Shown here: positions 8,921 through 17,996 of the stretch, one piece after another | Position numbering within the stretch: position 1 is the first letter of the stretch | How the letters are laid out: each line of letters begins with the position of its first letter | Assembly (NCBI RefSeq): GCF_014385195.1 | Contig: NZ_JACRTG010000011.1 | Coordinates: 1 to 64,000 of the forward strand | Source of the DNA: Paratissierella segnis | Lineage (GTDB): Bacteria; Bacillota; Clostridia; Tissierellales; Tissierellaceae | DNA: 64,000 nt | Direction: 5' to 3' | The notes under the pieces: model-generated | What the model was told of the DNA's origin: nothing | Databases searched by the model: none | Seen by the model: only the letters and a program-made list of their open reading frames with translations | Translations under genes and position numbers: made by a program

Positions 8921-9003
8921 GTTTTCACCTCTTTCATATCCATTTCTAATATAGTAAATATTCTTAGTATAATATTACCCCTTCTTGTATTCATCTGTCA
9001 ATA

Positions 9004-9017
9004 TGTTGTATACAACA
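9004..9017. promoter_or_regulatory. Perfect 14-bp palindrome, candidate GntR/FCD operator before the ABC operon
   Basis: TGTTGTATACAACA is a perfect inverted repeat 84 bases upstream of the ATPase start. GTATAC-centred palindromes are typical targets of FadR-subfamily GntR proteins (UxuR/ExuR type), and such a regulator is encoded at 737-1417. The rest of the 8921-9179 gap is AT-rich; I see no gene or RNA in it. The link to that regulator is inferred. Confidence 0.5.
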
Positions 9018-9179
9018 AAAATTAATAATTGTTAACACCTTAATATTTTAAATTAAGATGTTCTCATTATCATATTCATTTTACTAAAAAACTAAGCCAT
9101 TACTCAATGAATTTAGACGACATTTTCTTACTTTTTCAGCTATCTTTTGTGTTTAATTTAAATCCGCTATAAACTTTAT

Positions 9180-9929
9180 TTATTTTTTTACCCTTTCATA
9201 TTGAGTTGCACTTATTCCAACATATTTTTTAAATGCTCTGCTAAAATAATTTGGATCCGAATATCCTACCATATAAGCTATTTGTTTGATGCTAAGATCC
9301 CTTTGCTCCAACAATTCTTTTGATTTTTCCATACGCAAATGTATTAAATAGTTTGTAAATGTTTGCCCTTCAATCTTCTTGAACAACTTACCCAGATAAT
9401 CGGGACTTAACCCTACATGTTCTGCAACCTGCTCAAGTGATATATCATTGGTAAAGTTCTCTAGGATATAGCTCTTCATCTCGTCTATAAATTTTATATT
9501 TCTATCTCTTTTAACCCAATCAACCTCTTCAGTTTTATTAATAACAACAGATGAATTAATCTTTTGTATAGCATCATTAATTGCGGAAATAAATTCGTCA
9601 TTGTCGACAGGTTTCAGCAGATATTTAAATACACCGATGTCTATAGCAGATCTGGCATATTCAAATTCCGAATAGGCTGTTAATATGATTATCTGAATAT
9701 TTTTATTTCTATCTCTAATAATACGAGAAGCCCCAAACCCATCTAATATGGGCATATGAATATCCATTAGAATTAAATCTACTTCATTGTTTTTTTCAAA
9801 TTCCACTGCTCTCTCGCCATTTGAAAGATTAGCTGCAACCTCAATCTTATCCTTAAAATACTCTTCAAACAAATATGCCAGAGCCTTTCTTTCTATCACT
9901 TCATCTTCCACAATCATAACTTTAATCAC
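9180..9929 (-). CDS. Response regulator with AraC-type DNA-binding domain (YesN family)
   Basis: A 249-residue regulator: receiver domain (about 1-120) with phosphorylation site Asp56 in LILMDIHMP and the usual Lys in YLLKPV, then an AraC double helix-turn-helix (about 150-248) ending in the family pattern VGYSDPNYFSRAFKKYVG. It is the compact form of YesN-like regulators. The start is GTG 8 bases after AAAGGAGG and overlaps the kinase gene by 8 bases, showing translational coupling. It probably activates the neighbouring sugar importer operon, which begins 260 bases downstream in the same direction. Confidence 0.93.
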   Translation of the reverse strand: MIKVMIVEDEVIERKALAYLFEEYFKDKIEVAANLSNGERAVEFEKNNEVDLILMDIHMPILDGFGASRIIRDRNKNIQIIILTAYSEFEYARSAIDIGVFKYLLKPVDNDEFISAINDAIQKINSSVVINKTEEVDWVKRDRNIKFIDEMKSYILENFTNDISLEQVAEHVGLSPDYLGKLFKKIEGQTFTNYLIHLRMEKSKELLEQRDLSIKQIAYMVGYSDPNYFSRAFKKYVGISATQYERVKK

Positions 9930-11409
9930 TTACTTTACCTCCTTTAGGTATAGTAATTGTTACAGTAGTGCCATATCCATAGACGCTTTCAATCTTCAGA
10001 AGATCTTTTTGCCCAAAGCTTAATTCCAATCTCTTTTTAACATTTTTTAATCCAACATTGCATTTTTCTTTGCACTCTTCATTGGATTCACTGAAGATTT
10101 TCTTAAGTTTATCAGGAGCAATTCCCTCTCCATTATCCTCTACGTATATTGAAACACTTACTTCATTTTCTAATATCCTAACATTTATAATTCCGCCTTC
10201 TTCTTTATTTTTAAATCCATGTTTAATGCTATTTTCAGCTATTGGTTGTAAAACCATAGGAGGCATATTTATCTCGTCTAGATTTATATTCTCAACTTTA
10301 ATGTCAAAGCTCATTTGATCTTGAAATCTTGTTTCTTGTATATATAAATAAGCTTGTACAATGTCCAACTCCTCCCTGATAGACACTAGATTATGAATAT
10401 TTACTACATTATATCTTAAAATCTTTGACATGCTTTGCATCAATTTAACTATCTTTTCATTCCCATCAAACATGGCAGTTCTGGAGATTATATTCAATGT
10501 ATTAAATAAAAAATGGGGATTCATTTGACTCTGTAAATTCGAAAGCTGAGACTCTTTTACCAACTGAGTCATTTGAGCATTTTTAAGTTTTTGTTCCATT
10601 AATTCGATTTCCAATTGTGATTTAGATTCCAGTTCAGACATATAATCTAAAATATTATTTTTCATTTTATTAAATGCAGTAGCAAATAAATCCAATTCTA
10701 TAGAATTTTGCGGCTCAATATCAGCTATATACCAATTACCTAACGCTAATTTTGCAGCAGATTTACTAAAATCATTTAAATTTGATACTATGTCTTTAAT
10801 CAAAGTTACTATATACCAAAAATTTAATAAAACAATGACAAATAAAAAGATATAAGCATTTCTTTCTACTTTTTTATATAAATGATTTATATTCTCATAT
10901 CTACTTACTTGATACTTAATACATGCCTCTGTTAGATTGTTAGCGATTTGGTCTAAAAATGTATATAATCTTTTTAATTCCTGTTGGGTTCCATAAGTCT
11001 GAACATCAACGCTTCTTACTCTAAACAGACTATCAGTCAACTCTTCTTCATATATAAGTAAATTCTCCATAATTCTATAGTACATGCAACTGTTTTCATC
11101 CTGTTTAATATTGTCATATATGTATTCTGTAATAGAGATTATAGATTCTCTATTGTCATAATATTTTATAAAGTAGTCTTCATTGTCATTTCTATTAAAA
11201 TAATTTGATACTTGGAAACTATTTTTATTAAGATATGTTTTCAAATTCGTTAATTCTATATTAAAATTTATTATTTCATTTAGTTCAAAATTAAGTCTTC
11301 TGCTGATGTACTGATTTAAACCTATAGCAATCCCACCAATTATAGTCATGGATAACACTATATAGAGAAGTACATATTTCATGGAAAACTTTTTGTTGCG
11401 TATTAGCAT
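9922..11409 (-). CDS. Sensor histidine kinase (YesM/LytS type)
   Basis: A 495-residue membrane kinase. One membrane segment lies at about residues 10-30 and a second at about 175-195, enclosing an extracellular domain of about 150 residues that presumably detects sugar directly or through the binding protein. A HAMP-like linker and coiled coil follow. The His_kinase block SQMNPHFLFNTLNIISR holds the phospho-accepting His, and the C-terminal ATP-binding domain has the MVLQPIAENSIKHG N-box and DNGEGIAPDKL. It is the partner of the response regulator whose gene overlaps its 3' end. No promoter upstream was clear; the 284-base gap before it contains repeats. Confidence 0.93.
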   Translation of the reverse strand: MLIRNKKFSMKYVLLYIVLSMTIIGGIAIGLNQYISRRLNFELNEIINFNIELTNLKTYLNKNSFQVSNYFNRNDNEDYFIKYYDNRESIISITEYIYDNIKQDENSCMYYRIMENLLIYEEELTDSLFRVRSVDVQTYGTQQELKRLYTFLDQIANNLTEACIKYQVSRYENINHLYKKVERNAYIFLFVIVLLNFWYIVTLIKDIVSNLNDFSKSAAKLALGNWYIADIEPQNSIELDLFATAFNKMKNNILDYMSELESKSQLEIELMEQKLKNAQMTQLVKESQLSNLQSQMNPHFLFNTLNIISRTAMFDGNEKIVKLMQSMSKILRYNVVNIHNLVSIREELDIVQAYLYIQETRFQDQMSFDIKVENINLDEINMPPMVLQPIAENSIKHGFKNKEEGGIINVRILENEVSVSIYVEDNGEGIAPDKLKKIFSESNEECKEKCNVGLKNVKKRLELSFGQKDLLKIESVYGYGTTVTITIPKGGKVSD

Positions 11410-11464
11410 AATGATTCAGTCCTTCTATTAATTATATCGATTAATATTATAACATAAATAAGTT

Positions 11465-11498
11465 CACAGTTCACAATTCACAATGCACAATTCACAAT
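11465..11498. repeat. Heptamer repeat tract (TTCACAA-like units)
   Basis: Five imperfect 7-base units of the type TTCACAA/TGCACAA stand in tandem. The 34 bases here are identical, in inverted orientation, to 36410-36443 in this window. This is the short tandem heptamer type known in many Firmicute intergenic gaps; no function is apparent. It may add duplex-forming or slippage-prone DNA. Confidence 0.85.
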
Positions 11499-11550
11499 TA
11501 AAAGATAAAGATTGTTGGGGTCGAGCTTTTGGGTCTTAAAAGAGAAAAGA

Positions 11551-11621
11551 GGAGATCTCTCGGCTTTAGCGCGAGATGACATTAAATACGTTTGTCATTC
11601 CGGCTAGTATAGAGCATCTCC
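11551..11621. repeat. Stem-loop intergenic repeat element (REP/MITE-like)
   Basis: The stretch is bounded by GGAGAT (11551-11556) and ATCTCC (11616-11621) with inner partners AGATGACA and TGTCATT, so it can fold into a long hairpin. Its GGAGATC and GATGAC words recur in the gaps at 36321 and 51792. The remainder of the 11410-11693 gap shows no gene. Confidence 0.55.
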
Positions 11622-11693
11622 TGTTTTCATTATCCATTGTCAATTTGTCGACTATCAATTAAATGTTCCCTAGTTTTCTGCTATACACTGCTC

Positions 11694-13178
11694 TTATAGC
11701 GTAACTCCTGTTTTCAGTATAGAAATCTCCTTAAATCCATTTTTCTCATTATTTACATATTCACCGCTTGCAACACTTATTACATAATCTATGAAGTCAG
11801 TTAATACTTCTTCCATGAGTTTATCTTCTAACAAAACTCCAGCATTGAAATCAATCCAATGTAGTTTTAACTGATATAGTTTAGAATTTGTCGAAACTTT
11901 AACCGTTGGAACAAAACTACCAAAAGGAGTTCCTCTACCGGTTGTAAATAGCACCATATGGCATCCCGAAGCTCCTAAAGCTGTAGATGCTACTAAATCA
12001 TTGCCAGGTGAATTCAGAAGATTCAATCCTTTATTTCTGCTTATTTCTCCATATTTTAATACATCCACTACCTTGGATTTTCCTCCCTTTTGTGTACACC
12101 CCAATGACTTATCTTCTAATGTCGAAATCCCGCCTTCTTTATTCCCAGGAGATGGGTTTTCATATATAGGAAGGTTGTGAGCAAGGAAATATTCTTTGAA
12201 ATTATTTATCAATTCTACAATATCTTCAAAAACTTCTTCGGATTCTGCCCTTTCCATCAATATGGTTTCAGCACCAAACATTTCCGGAACCTCCGTCAAT
12301 ATAGTAATACCTCCATTATCCACTATATAGTCAGAGAATTCTCCTAACAAAGGATTTGCAGTAATGCCTGAAAAGCCATCGGAACCGCCGCATTTTAATC
12401 CAATTTTCAGCTCAGAAATTGGAATTTCTACTCTTATATCATTCTTCATCGTTTCATAAAGTTCCTCCAATATCTTAACACCTTCTTCGATTTCATTCGA
12501 TACTGTTTGAGTAATCAAAAACTTCGTTCTATCATTATCGAATTCCCCCAGTTCCTTTTTGAATTCATCTATAACGTTGTTTTCACAGCCTAATCCCAAA
12601 ACCAAAACACCACCTGCATTTGGATGTTTTACTATATCCGCTAATATTTTTCTTGTGTTTTCCAGATCATCACCTAATTGGGAACACCCATAATTGTGTT
12701 TATATACCAAGCAGTCGTCTATATTCTCTAAATTTATTTTGTTTTTAAATTCTCTTACAATCATTTCTGCGATTCCATTAATGCATCCAACTGTAGGCAC
12801 TACTAAAAGTTCATTTCTTATTCCTACATCACCATTTTTTCTTTTATAACCCATGAAAGTTTTAGGTTTGTTTATTCTTCTAATATCTTTAAAATTAGGA
12901 TTGTAATTATATTCTAAAGTACCATCTAAATTTGTCCTTATATTATGCGTATGAACCCATTGTCCCTTTTTTATATTTTCAGTAGCATGTCCTATCGGAT
13001 AACCATATTTTAATATGTTTTCGCCTTTATTTATGTCCCTTGTGGCTATTTTATGACCAGGTTTTATGTCTTCTAAAATTTTAGTAGCTTCAATGTCATC
13101 TAAAATAATGCCTTTATTTATTTCATTTAGCGCAACTACAACATTATCAGAAGTATTAATTCTTATAAAATCTTTCAT
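11694..13178 (-). CDS. uxaA: Altronate dehydratase
   Basis: A 494-residue enzyme that converts D-altronate to 2-keto-3-deoxygluconate, the third step of the galacturonate branch. An N-terminal SAF domain (about 1-95, with KPGHKIATRDINKGENILKYG) precedes the catalytic UxaA core with KHNYGCSQLGDD, LGLGCENN and GLKCGGSDGFSG, whose cysteines fit metal binding in this family. Length matches E. coli UxaA (about 495). Its ATG overlaps the uxaB stop by 4 bases, so translation is coupled. It is last in the IclR - NagB-like - uxaB - uxaA operon. The enzymes for the next steps (KdgK, KdgA) are not in the window. Confidence 0.97.
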   Translation of the reverse strand: MKDFIRINTSDNVVVALNEINKGIILDDIEATKILEDIKPGHKIATRDINKGENILKYGYPIGHATENIKKGQWVHTHNIRTNLDGTLEYNYNPNFKDIRRINKPKTFMGYKRKNGDVGIRNELLVVPTVGCINGIAEMIVREFKNKINLENIDDCLVYKHNYGCSQLGDDLENTRKILADIVKHPNAGGVLVLGLGCENNVIDEFKKELGEFDNDRTKFLITQTVSNEIEEGVKILEELYETMKNDIRVEIPISELKIGLKCGGSDGFSGITANPLLGEFSDYIVDNGGITILTEVPEMFGAETILMERAESEEVFEDIVELINNFKEYFLAHNLPIYENPSPGNKEGGISTLEDKSLGCTQKGGKSKVVDVLKYGEISRNKGLNLLNSPGNDLVASTALGASGCHMVLFTTGRGTPFGSFVPTVKVSTNSKLYQLKLHWIDFNAGVLLEDKLMEEVLTDFIDYVISVASGEYVNNEKNGFKEISILKTGVTL

Positions 13179-14629
13179 CGCAGTATCTCCCTTACAGCTT
13201 CTTTCATTCCTTTTCTAACTATGCTGGTTAAGTCTTTTGTAACTTTTTCATTTAAACCCACTATAGAGTTTAAATCTATTTTCCACAAATCTACCGACCC
13301 CAAAACGGTCTTTACAATTGATTGTAAATTTTCATCTGAACCATCATAATTATTCCACAAATTTTTATACATTTCAAGGATTTCAGGATCATCTGATAAA
13401 TTTATGCTTTCACCATTTCTATCTCCCCTATAGAAATATATTAAAGATGCTAAAGAAAATACTAATTTTTTAGGTAATTTATTTTGCCTGTTTTTATATT
13501 CTAAAATAGATGGCAATATTCTTGTTTCAAATTTACTCATTGAATTAAGTGAAATACTCATTAAGTAATGCTTAATGAATGGATTTCTAAATCTATCCAA
13601 TACATCTTCTGCAAAATCGAAAAGTTCTTCTTCAGGCAAATCAAGTGTCGGTATAATTTCATCAAAAATGACAGACTTGACAAACTTCCCTATTGTTTCA
13701 TCTTCAACAGATTCCTTTACTGTATCTATTCCATAAAGATATGAAACAGGAACCATAGAAGTATGAGCCCCATTTAATATACGAACCTTTCTTTCACGGT
13801 AGGGTGTCAAATCCTCTGTAAAAAGTACATTTAGCCCTATTTTGTCAGCAGGAAATTCATATTTGATTTTCTTTGGTCCTTCTATCACCCAAAGATGAAA
13901 TATCTCTCCTTCAACTAAAAAGCTATCCTTATATCCTAATTCTTTTTCTATTTCAGATGCCGTTCCCTTTGGATATCCCGGCACAATTCTATCTACCAGT
14001 GTATTATAAAATATATTTGCTTTATTAATCCAATCCTTAAAGCCCTCTCCTAAATTCCATAACTCAACATATTTTAGAACAATATTTTTAAGATTTTCTC
14101 CGTTCTTATCTATCAATTCGCATGGTAAAATAAATAAACCCTTTTTCATATCTCCATCAAATGTCTTATATCTGTGATATAACCATGCAGTTAATTTACC
14201 AGGAAAGGATTCTTGCGGTCTATCTTCCAACCTATCGTTTTCATTAAATGCAATACCTGCTTCGGTTGTATTTGAAATTATAAATCTCATGTCCGGATTT
14301 TCAGCTATTTTTAGATATTCATCATAATCTCTATAAGTATTTAATCCTCTGGTTATTGAATTGATTACATTTTTTTCACTTATTTCTTTTCCTTTTTCAA
14401 CCCCGTTTAATAGCAAAGTATAAAGTCCATCTTGTTCATTTAATTTATAAATCCTGTCACTACTTCTAGGTCCAACAACTACAACTCCTGAATTAAAATC
14501 CTTTTCTCTATTCATTTTGTCAATTATCCAATCAACAAAAGCTCGTAAGAAATTTCCTTCTCCAAATTGCATTATCCTTTCAGGGTATTCTTTATAATCT
14601 TTACAAATTGATTTGTTTAACTTTTCCAT
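13175..14629 (-). CDS. uxaB: Tagaturonate reductase (altronate oxidoreductase)
   Basis: A 484-residue NAD-dependent polyol/sugar-acid dehydrogenase of the long-chain mannitol dehydrogenase family, reducing D-tagaturonate to D-altronate. The N-terminal nucleotide-binding part starts with RIMQFGEGNFLRAFVDWIID, and the C-terminal domain has RKVRILNGAHTSMVPVSYL, where the Lys/Asn-His region forms the active site. The size equals E. coli UxaB (483). Its presence, rather than fructuronate reductase (UxuB), points to galacturonate as the main substrate. It lies 22 bases after the NagB-like gene and overlaps uxaA by 4 bases. Confidence 0.95.
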   Translation of the reverse strand: MEKLNKSICKDYKEYPERIMQFGEGNFLRAFVDWIIDKMNREKDFNSGVVVVGPRSSDRIYKLNEQDGLYTLLLNGVEKGKEISEKNVINSITRGLNTYRDYDEYLKIAENPDMRFIISNTTEAGIAFNENDRLEDRPQESFPGKLTAWLYHRYKTFDGDMKKGLFILPCELIDKNGENLKNIVLKYVELWNLGEGFKDWINKANIFYNTLVDRIVPGYPKGTASEIEKELGYKDSFLVEGEIFHLWVIEGPKKIKYEFPADKIGLNVLFTEDLTPYRERKVRILNGAHTSMVPVSYLYGIDTVKESVEDETIGKFVKSVIFDEIIPTLDLPEEELFDFAEDVLDRFRNPFIKHYLMSISLNSMSKFETRILPSILEYKNRQNKLPKKLVFSLASLIYFYRGDRNGESINLSDDPEILEMYKNLWNNYDGSDENLQSIVKTVLGSVDLWKIDLNSIVGLNEKVTKDLTSIVRKGMKEAVREILR

Positions 14630-14651
14630 AAAATATCATCCTTTCAACAAA

Positions 14652-15263
14652 TTAAATAATATCTTTAACTAAACTTGCAGATTCTTCATCTAAAAAAAGC
14701 GTCCATTTGGGATGACTCTTTAATATTGTGGCGGGAACATTATTATTAATATCCTCAAACCAGCCTTCTCCAACTTGTTGCATTTTACACTTATTGTCCA
14801 ATTCTACGATTTTATATGATTCGTTAGTATCAAAATCTGCAGGCGGATCATTAAAAGCAATGTGCCCATTTTCCCCAATTCCTATTACACCAATATCTAT
14901 AGGCTTTAGATTTAAATTTTCCGTAAGTTTTTTAATATTTTCTTCGATATTCCCATTTCCATCCACCAAATATGCATTTTTCAAATTGACTTTACTTACA
15001 AATCTTGCCATTAGGTATCTTCTAAAACTTGCAGGATGATTCTCATCCAATCCAATATATTCATCTAAGTGGAACATTTCTACCTTTTCCCAATCTATAT
15101 CTTTATTTATTAGGGCATTGATTGTACTGAATTGGGAAGCTCCGGTTGATAAAAGTATTCTCGCCTCTCCTCTTTCTTTTATTGTTATGTTCAATAAGTC
15201 AGCAATCAGTGAAGCAGCATGTTTCCCCAACTCATCCGCATTTTTTTCAATATGAATCTCCAT
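14652..15263 (-). CDS. Glucosamine-6-phosphate deaminase-like protein (NagB/phosphogluconolactonase fold) with internal deletion
   Basis: A 203-residue member of the GlcN-6-P isomerase/6-phosphogluconolactonase superfamily. The LSTGASQ phosphate loop, FHLDEYIGL and GIGENGHIAFNDPPADFDT, the catalytic acid/His motif, are all present. Family proteins are about 240-265 residues. Here MQQVGEGWFEDI runs straight into NNNVPATILKSHP, so about 35-40 residues usually lying between GWF and the C-terminal VPATIL segment are absent. In E. coli NagB that stretch carries a phosphate-contacting lysine. The frame is not broken, so this is a clean deletion. It is cotranscribed with uxaB and uxaA. It may be degenerate or have a different role. 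Confidence 0.8.
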   Translation of the reverse strand: MEIHIEKNADELGKHAASLIADLLNITIKERGEARILLSTGASQFSTINALINKDIDWEKVEMFHLDEYIGLDENHPASFRRYLMARFVSKVNLKNAYLVDGNGNIEENIKKLTENLNLKPIDIGVIGIGENGHIAFNDPPADFDTNESYKIVELDNKCKMQQVGEGWFEDINNNVPATILKSHPKWTLFLDEESASLVKDII

Positions 15264-15283
15264 CTTTCAACCTCCTTGAACAT

Positions 15284-16048
15284 TTAGTCTCCCCTATATC
15301 CCAGTTCATTTGATATTAGATGAGCATATTTTTTAACCTCATTGGCGATTTCTTCAATTCTATCTCTTGTAACTCTTATAGTAGGACCAGATACACTGAT
15401 AGCTCCTTCTACAGATCCCGTGTGATTAAATACCGGAGCACCTATACATCTAACCCCCAATTCATTTTCCTCATTATCTACTGCATACCCTTTTTCTTCT
15501 ACTTCCTTTAAATTTCTTTTAAATACTTCTAAATCAGTAATTGTATATTCAGTCATTTTTTCTATCTTACTATTTTCCCATACACTTTCAATTTCTTTAT
15601 CAGGTAAGTATGCAAGTATAACTTTGCCGACTGAAGTACGATATAAGGGGCTTCTTCTCCCTATGGTTGAAGCCATTCGAATTGTATTATCGGCTTCTAC
15701 TTTATCTATATAAACTATATCATTTTCATCTCTTATAACCAAGTGAACTACTTCATTTACAGTCTTCATAAGCCTCTCTGTATAAGGTTTTGAAGATTTA
15801 AAAATATCCACATTGGCTATTCTTTTACATCCCAATTCATATAACTTTAAAGATAATTTGTATTTATTAGTAGATGCATCCTGAATAACAAAACCTTTAT
15901 AAATTAATGTACCTAGTAATCTATGAACTGTTGATTTATGTAAATTAACCATTACACCTATTTCCGTAACCCCTAAACCCTCATCATAATTAGAAAGTAA
16001 TTCCAAAATACTCAATGTTCTATCTACAGATTGGACTACATCTATCAT
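15284..16048 (-). CDS. IclR-family transcriptional regulator (KdgR-like)
   Basis: A 254-residue regulator: a winged-helix domain at about residues 1-70 (SVDRTLSILELLSNYDEGLGVTEIG) and the IclR effector domain with a GAF-like fold (about 80-250; HLVIRDENDIVYIDKVE, GVRCIGAPVFNHTGSVEGAISVSGP). KdgR-type members sense 2-keto-3-deoxygluconate and repress hexuronate genes. It is the first gene of the operon with uxaB and uxaA, 20 bases from the NagB-like gene, so it likely controls its own operon. A perfect palindrome lies 107 bases upstream (16155-16169). The role follows from context and family; the effector is not proven. Confidence 0.88.
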   Translation of the reverse strand: MIDVVQSVDRTLSILELLSNYDEGLGVTEIGVMVNLHKSTVHRLLGTLIYKGFVIQDASTNKYKLSLKLYELGCKRIANVDIFKSSKPYTERLMKTVNEVVHLVIRDENDIVYIDKVEADNTIRMASTIGRRSPLYRTSVGKVILAYLPDKEIESVWENSKIEKMTEYTITDLEVFKRNLKEVEEKGYAVDNEENELGVRCIGAPVFNHTGSVEGAISVSGPTIRVTRDRIEEIANEVKKYAHLISNELGYRGD

Positions 16049-16154
16049 TTTCTCACCTCAATATTTTAGATTTCAAAATCTACAATAAATGCTTGCAATT
16101 GATTTCCTTATTTATTATAATATAAATGTATTAATTCCACAATACAAATTATTG

Positions 16155-16169
16155 TTTCATATTATGAAA
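16155..16169. promoter_or_regulatory. Perfect palindrome, candidate IclR/KdgR operator
   Basis: TTTCATATTATGAAA has perfect 7-base arms around one base. KdgR-type IclR operators are also TTTCAT/ATGAAA palindromes. It lies upstream of the IclR-led uxa operon. No other clear copy was noticed near uxaC. Confidence 0.5.
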
Positions 16170-16236
16170 TTTATATAAAATGCTTAAAATGATATTATGG
16201 GAAAATTGCAACGATAATCCCCCTTATCCCATAAAA

Positions 16237-16269
16237 GAAAAAGCTAGGTTCAACAAACCTAGCTTTTTC
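16237..16269 (-). terminator. Strong terminator after P5C dehydrogenase
   Basis: Fourteen-base perfect arms (GAAAAAGCTAGGTT and its complement) flank a 5-base loop, with a T-rich tail in the minus direction. It sits directly after the stop codon at 16271 and also insulates the uxa operon promoter. Confidence 0.9.
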
Positions 16270-16270
16270 T

Positions 16271-17902
16271 TTACTCTTCATCCATATATTCATATCTATA
16301 ATTCTTCGGCGGAATGAAGTTTTCTTTTATATTTCTTACATTAACCCAACGCAAAAGATTTAACTTGCTGCCGGCTTTATCGTTAGTTCCGGATTTCCTT
16401 CCTCCTCCAAATGGCTGTTGCCCCACTACCGCTCCGGTTGGTTTGTCGTTTATATAGAAGTTTCCTGCCGAGAAATACAATACTTTTTGCATCATAGCCA
16501 AAGCTTCTCTGTCTTGTGCAAATATTGCACCTGTAAGCCCATACGGTGATGTTTCATCACATAGTTTCAATGTGCTTTCCAAATCCTTATCATCATATAG
16601 ATAGATTGTGATTACCGGCCCAAATATTTCCTCCTCCATTGTTTTAAACTTAGGATTTGTCGTTAAGATAATTGTCGGATCAATAAAATATCCTACGGAG
16701 TCATCATATGTTCCACCCCAAAATATTTCAGCTTCATCACTTTTTTTAGCATAGTCTATATAAGATGTTACCTTATCAAAGGCCTTTTTATCTATAACCG
16801 CACCGACGAAATTTGTGAAATTTTCAACATCTCCAACTTTTATTTCGCTTAATTGTTCATTCAATTTCCCTTTCAACTCTTCCCAAATGCTTTTGGGGAC
16901 ATATGCTCGAGACGCCGCTGAACATTTTTGTCCTTGGAATTCAAAGGAGCCTCTGATAATAGCAACTGCCAAGGCATCTATATCACTTGAATTGTGAGCA
17001 AATATAAAATCTTTTCCACCTGTTTCTCCAACTATTCTTGGGAAGGATCTATATTTACTTATATTTTCACCAACTGATTTCCAAATTCCTTCAAATACCC
17101 TTGAAGAACCTGTAAAATGAATACCAGCTAAATCCTTATGTCCAATAAGTACTCTATCAACATCTGCTCCATTGCTTGGAACAAAATTGATTACCCCATC
17201 CGGCAGTCCCGCTTCTTTTAATACCCTCATAAATATATAATTTGAATAAACCGCATTGTTGGAAGGTTTCCAAATCACCGTATTGCCAAGCATTGCCGGT
17301 GCAGTAGGCAAATTTGCTCCTATCGATGTAAAATTAAACGGTGTAATAGCTAACACAAACCCATCCAGCGGTCTATATTCTAGCCTATTCCACTCCGTAA
17401 CTATTGAATTTGGTTGATCAGTATAAATTTCATTCATATAATATGTGTTATATCTAAGGAAGTCTATTAATTCACATGCTGAGTCAATTTCTGCTTGAAA
17501 TACTGTTTTGCTTTGTCCTAACATTGTTGCAGCATTTATAGCTGCCCTCCACGGTCCCTTTAACAACTCGGCTGCTTTTAAAAATACAGCGGCTCTGTCA
17601 TGCCAGTCCAATTTTATCCATGCCTCTTTAGCTTGATGAGATGCCTCTATTGCCATTTCCAATTCTTTATCCCCGGCAACATGATATCTTGCTAAAATAT
17701 GCTTATGATTGTGAGGTATTTTTACTTCTCTTATATTTCCTGTTTTGATTTCCTTGCCACCAATGATAAGCGGGATTTCAATTATCTCCTCTTTGAGTTG
17801 GGATAGCGTTTGCCTCAGTTCCAATTTTTCCACACTTCCAGGCTTGTACCCATAGATTGGCTCATTATTTGGCACTCTAACTTTAAAAATACCATTAGAC
17901 AT
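16271..17902 (-). CDS. L-glutamate gamma-semialdehyde (1-pyrroline-5-carboxylate) dehydrogenase
   Basis: A 543-residue NAD-dependent aldehyde dehydrogenase oxidising glutamate semialdehyde to glutamate, the last step of proline, arginine or ornithine breakdown. The catalytic Cys lies in FQGQKCSAASRAYV (about residue 325) and the general-base Glu in VGETGGKDF (about 291); the NAD-binding IWKPSNNAV segment is present. Length and the N-terminal YKPGSVEKLELRQTL match the mitochondrial-type P5C dehydrogenase group (about 540-560) rather than the shorter RocA. There is no proline dehydrogenase neighbour; it is a single-gene unit bounded by terminators on both sides. Confidence 0.93.
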   Translation of the reverse strand: MSNGIFKVRVPNNEPIYGYKPGSVEKLELRQTLSQLKEEIIEIPLIIGGKEIKTGNIREVKIPHNHKHILARYHVAGDKELEMAIEASHQAKEAWIKLDWHDRAAVFLKAAELLKGPWRAAINAATMLGQSKTVFQAEIDSACELIDFLRYNTYYMNEIYTDQPNSIVTEWNRLEYRPLDGFVLAITPFNFTSIGANLPTAPAMLGNTVIWKPSNNAVYSNYIFMRVLKEAGLPDGVINFVPSNGADVDRVLIGHKDLAGIHFTGSSRVFEGIWKSVGENISKYRSFPRIVGETGGKDFIFAHNSSDIDALAVAIIRGSFEFQGQKCSAASRAYVPKSIWEELKGKLNEQLSEIKVGDVENFTNFVGAVIDKKAFDKVTSYIDYAKKSDEAEIFWGGTYDDSVGYFIDPTIILTTNPKFKTMEEEIFGPVITIYLYDDKDLESTLKLCDETSPYGLTGAIFAQDREALAMMQKVLYFSAGNFYINDKPTGAVVGQQPFGGGRKSGTNDKAGSKLNLLRWVNVRNIKENFIPPKNYRYEYMDEE

Positions 17903-17962
17903 AATATAACCTCCTTCAATGATTTAATTAGATTATACATTAATTTAAAATGGTAAACAAGG

Positions 17963-17994
17963 AAAAACCGTTCTAAAATTTTTAGAACGGCTTT
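17963..17994 (-). terminator. Terminator after ftsH
   Basis: Arms CCGTTCTAAAA and TTTTAGAACGG form a hairpin followed by TTTTT in the minus direction. It begins three bases beyond the ftsH stop. Confidence 0.9.
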
Positions 17995-17996
17995 AG

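Noticed and set aside
11465..11498. A possible CRISPR fragment, because of short repeats with similar spacing.
   Set aside because: The 7-base units are contiguous with no spacers and no cas gene is nearby, so it is a simple heptamer tract.
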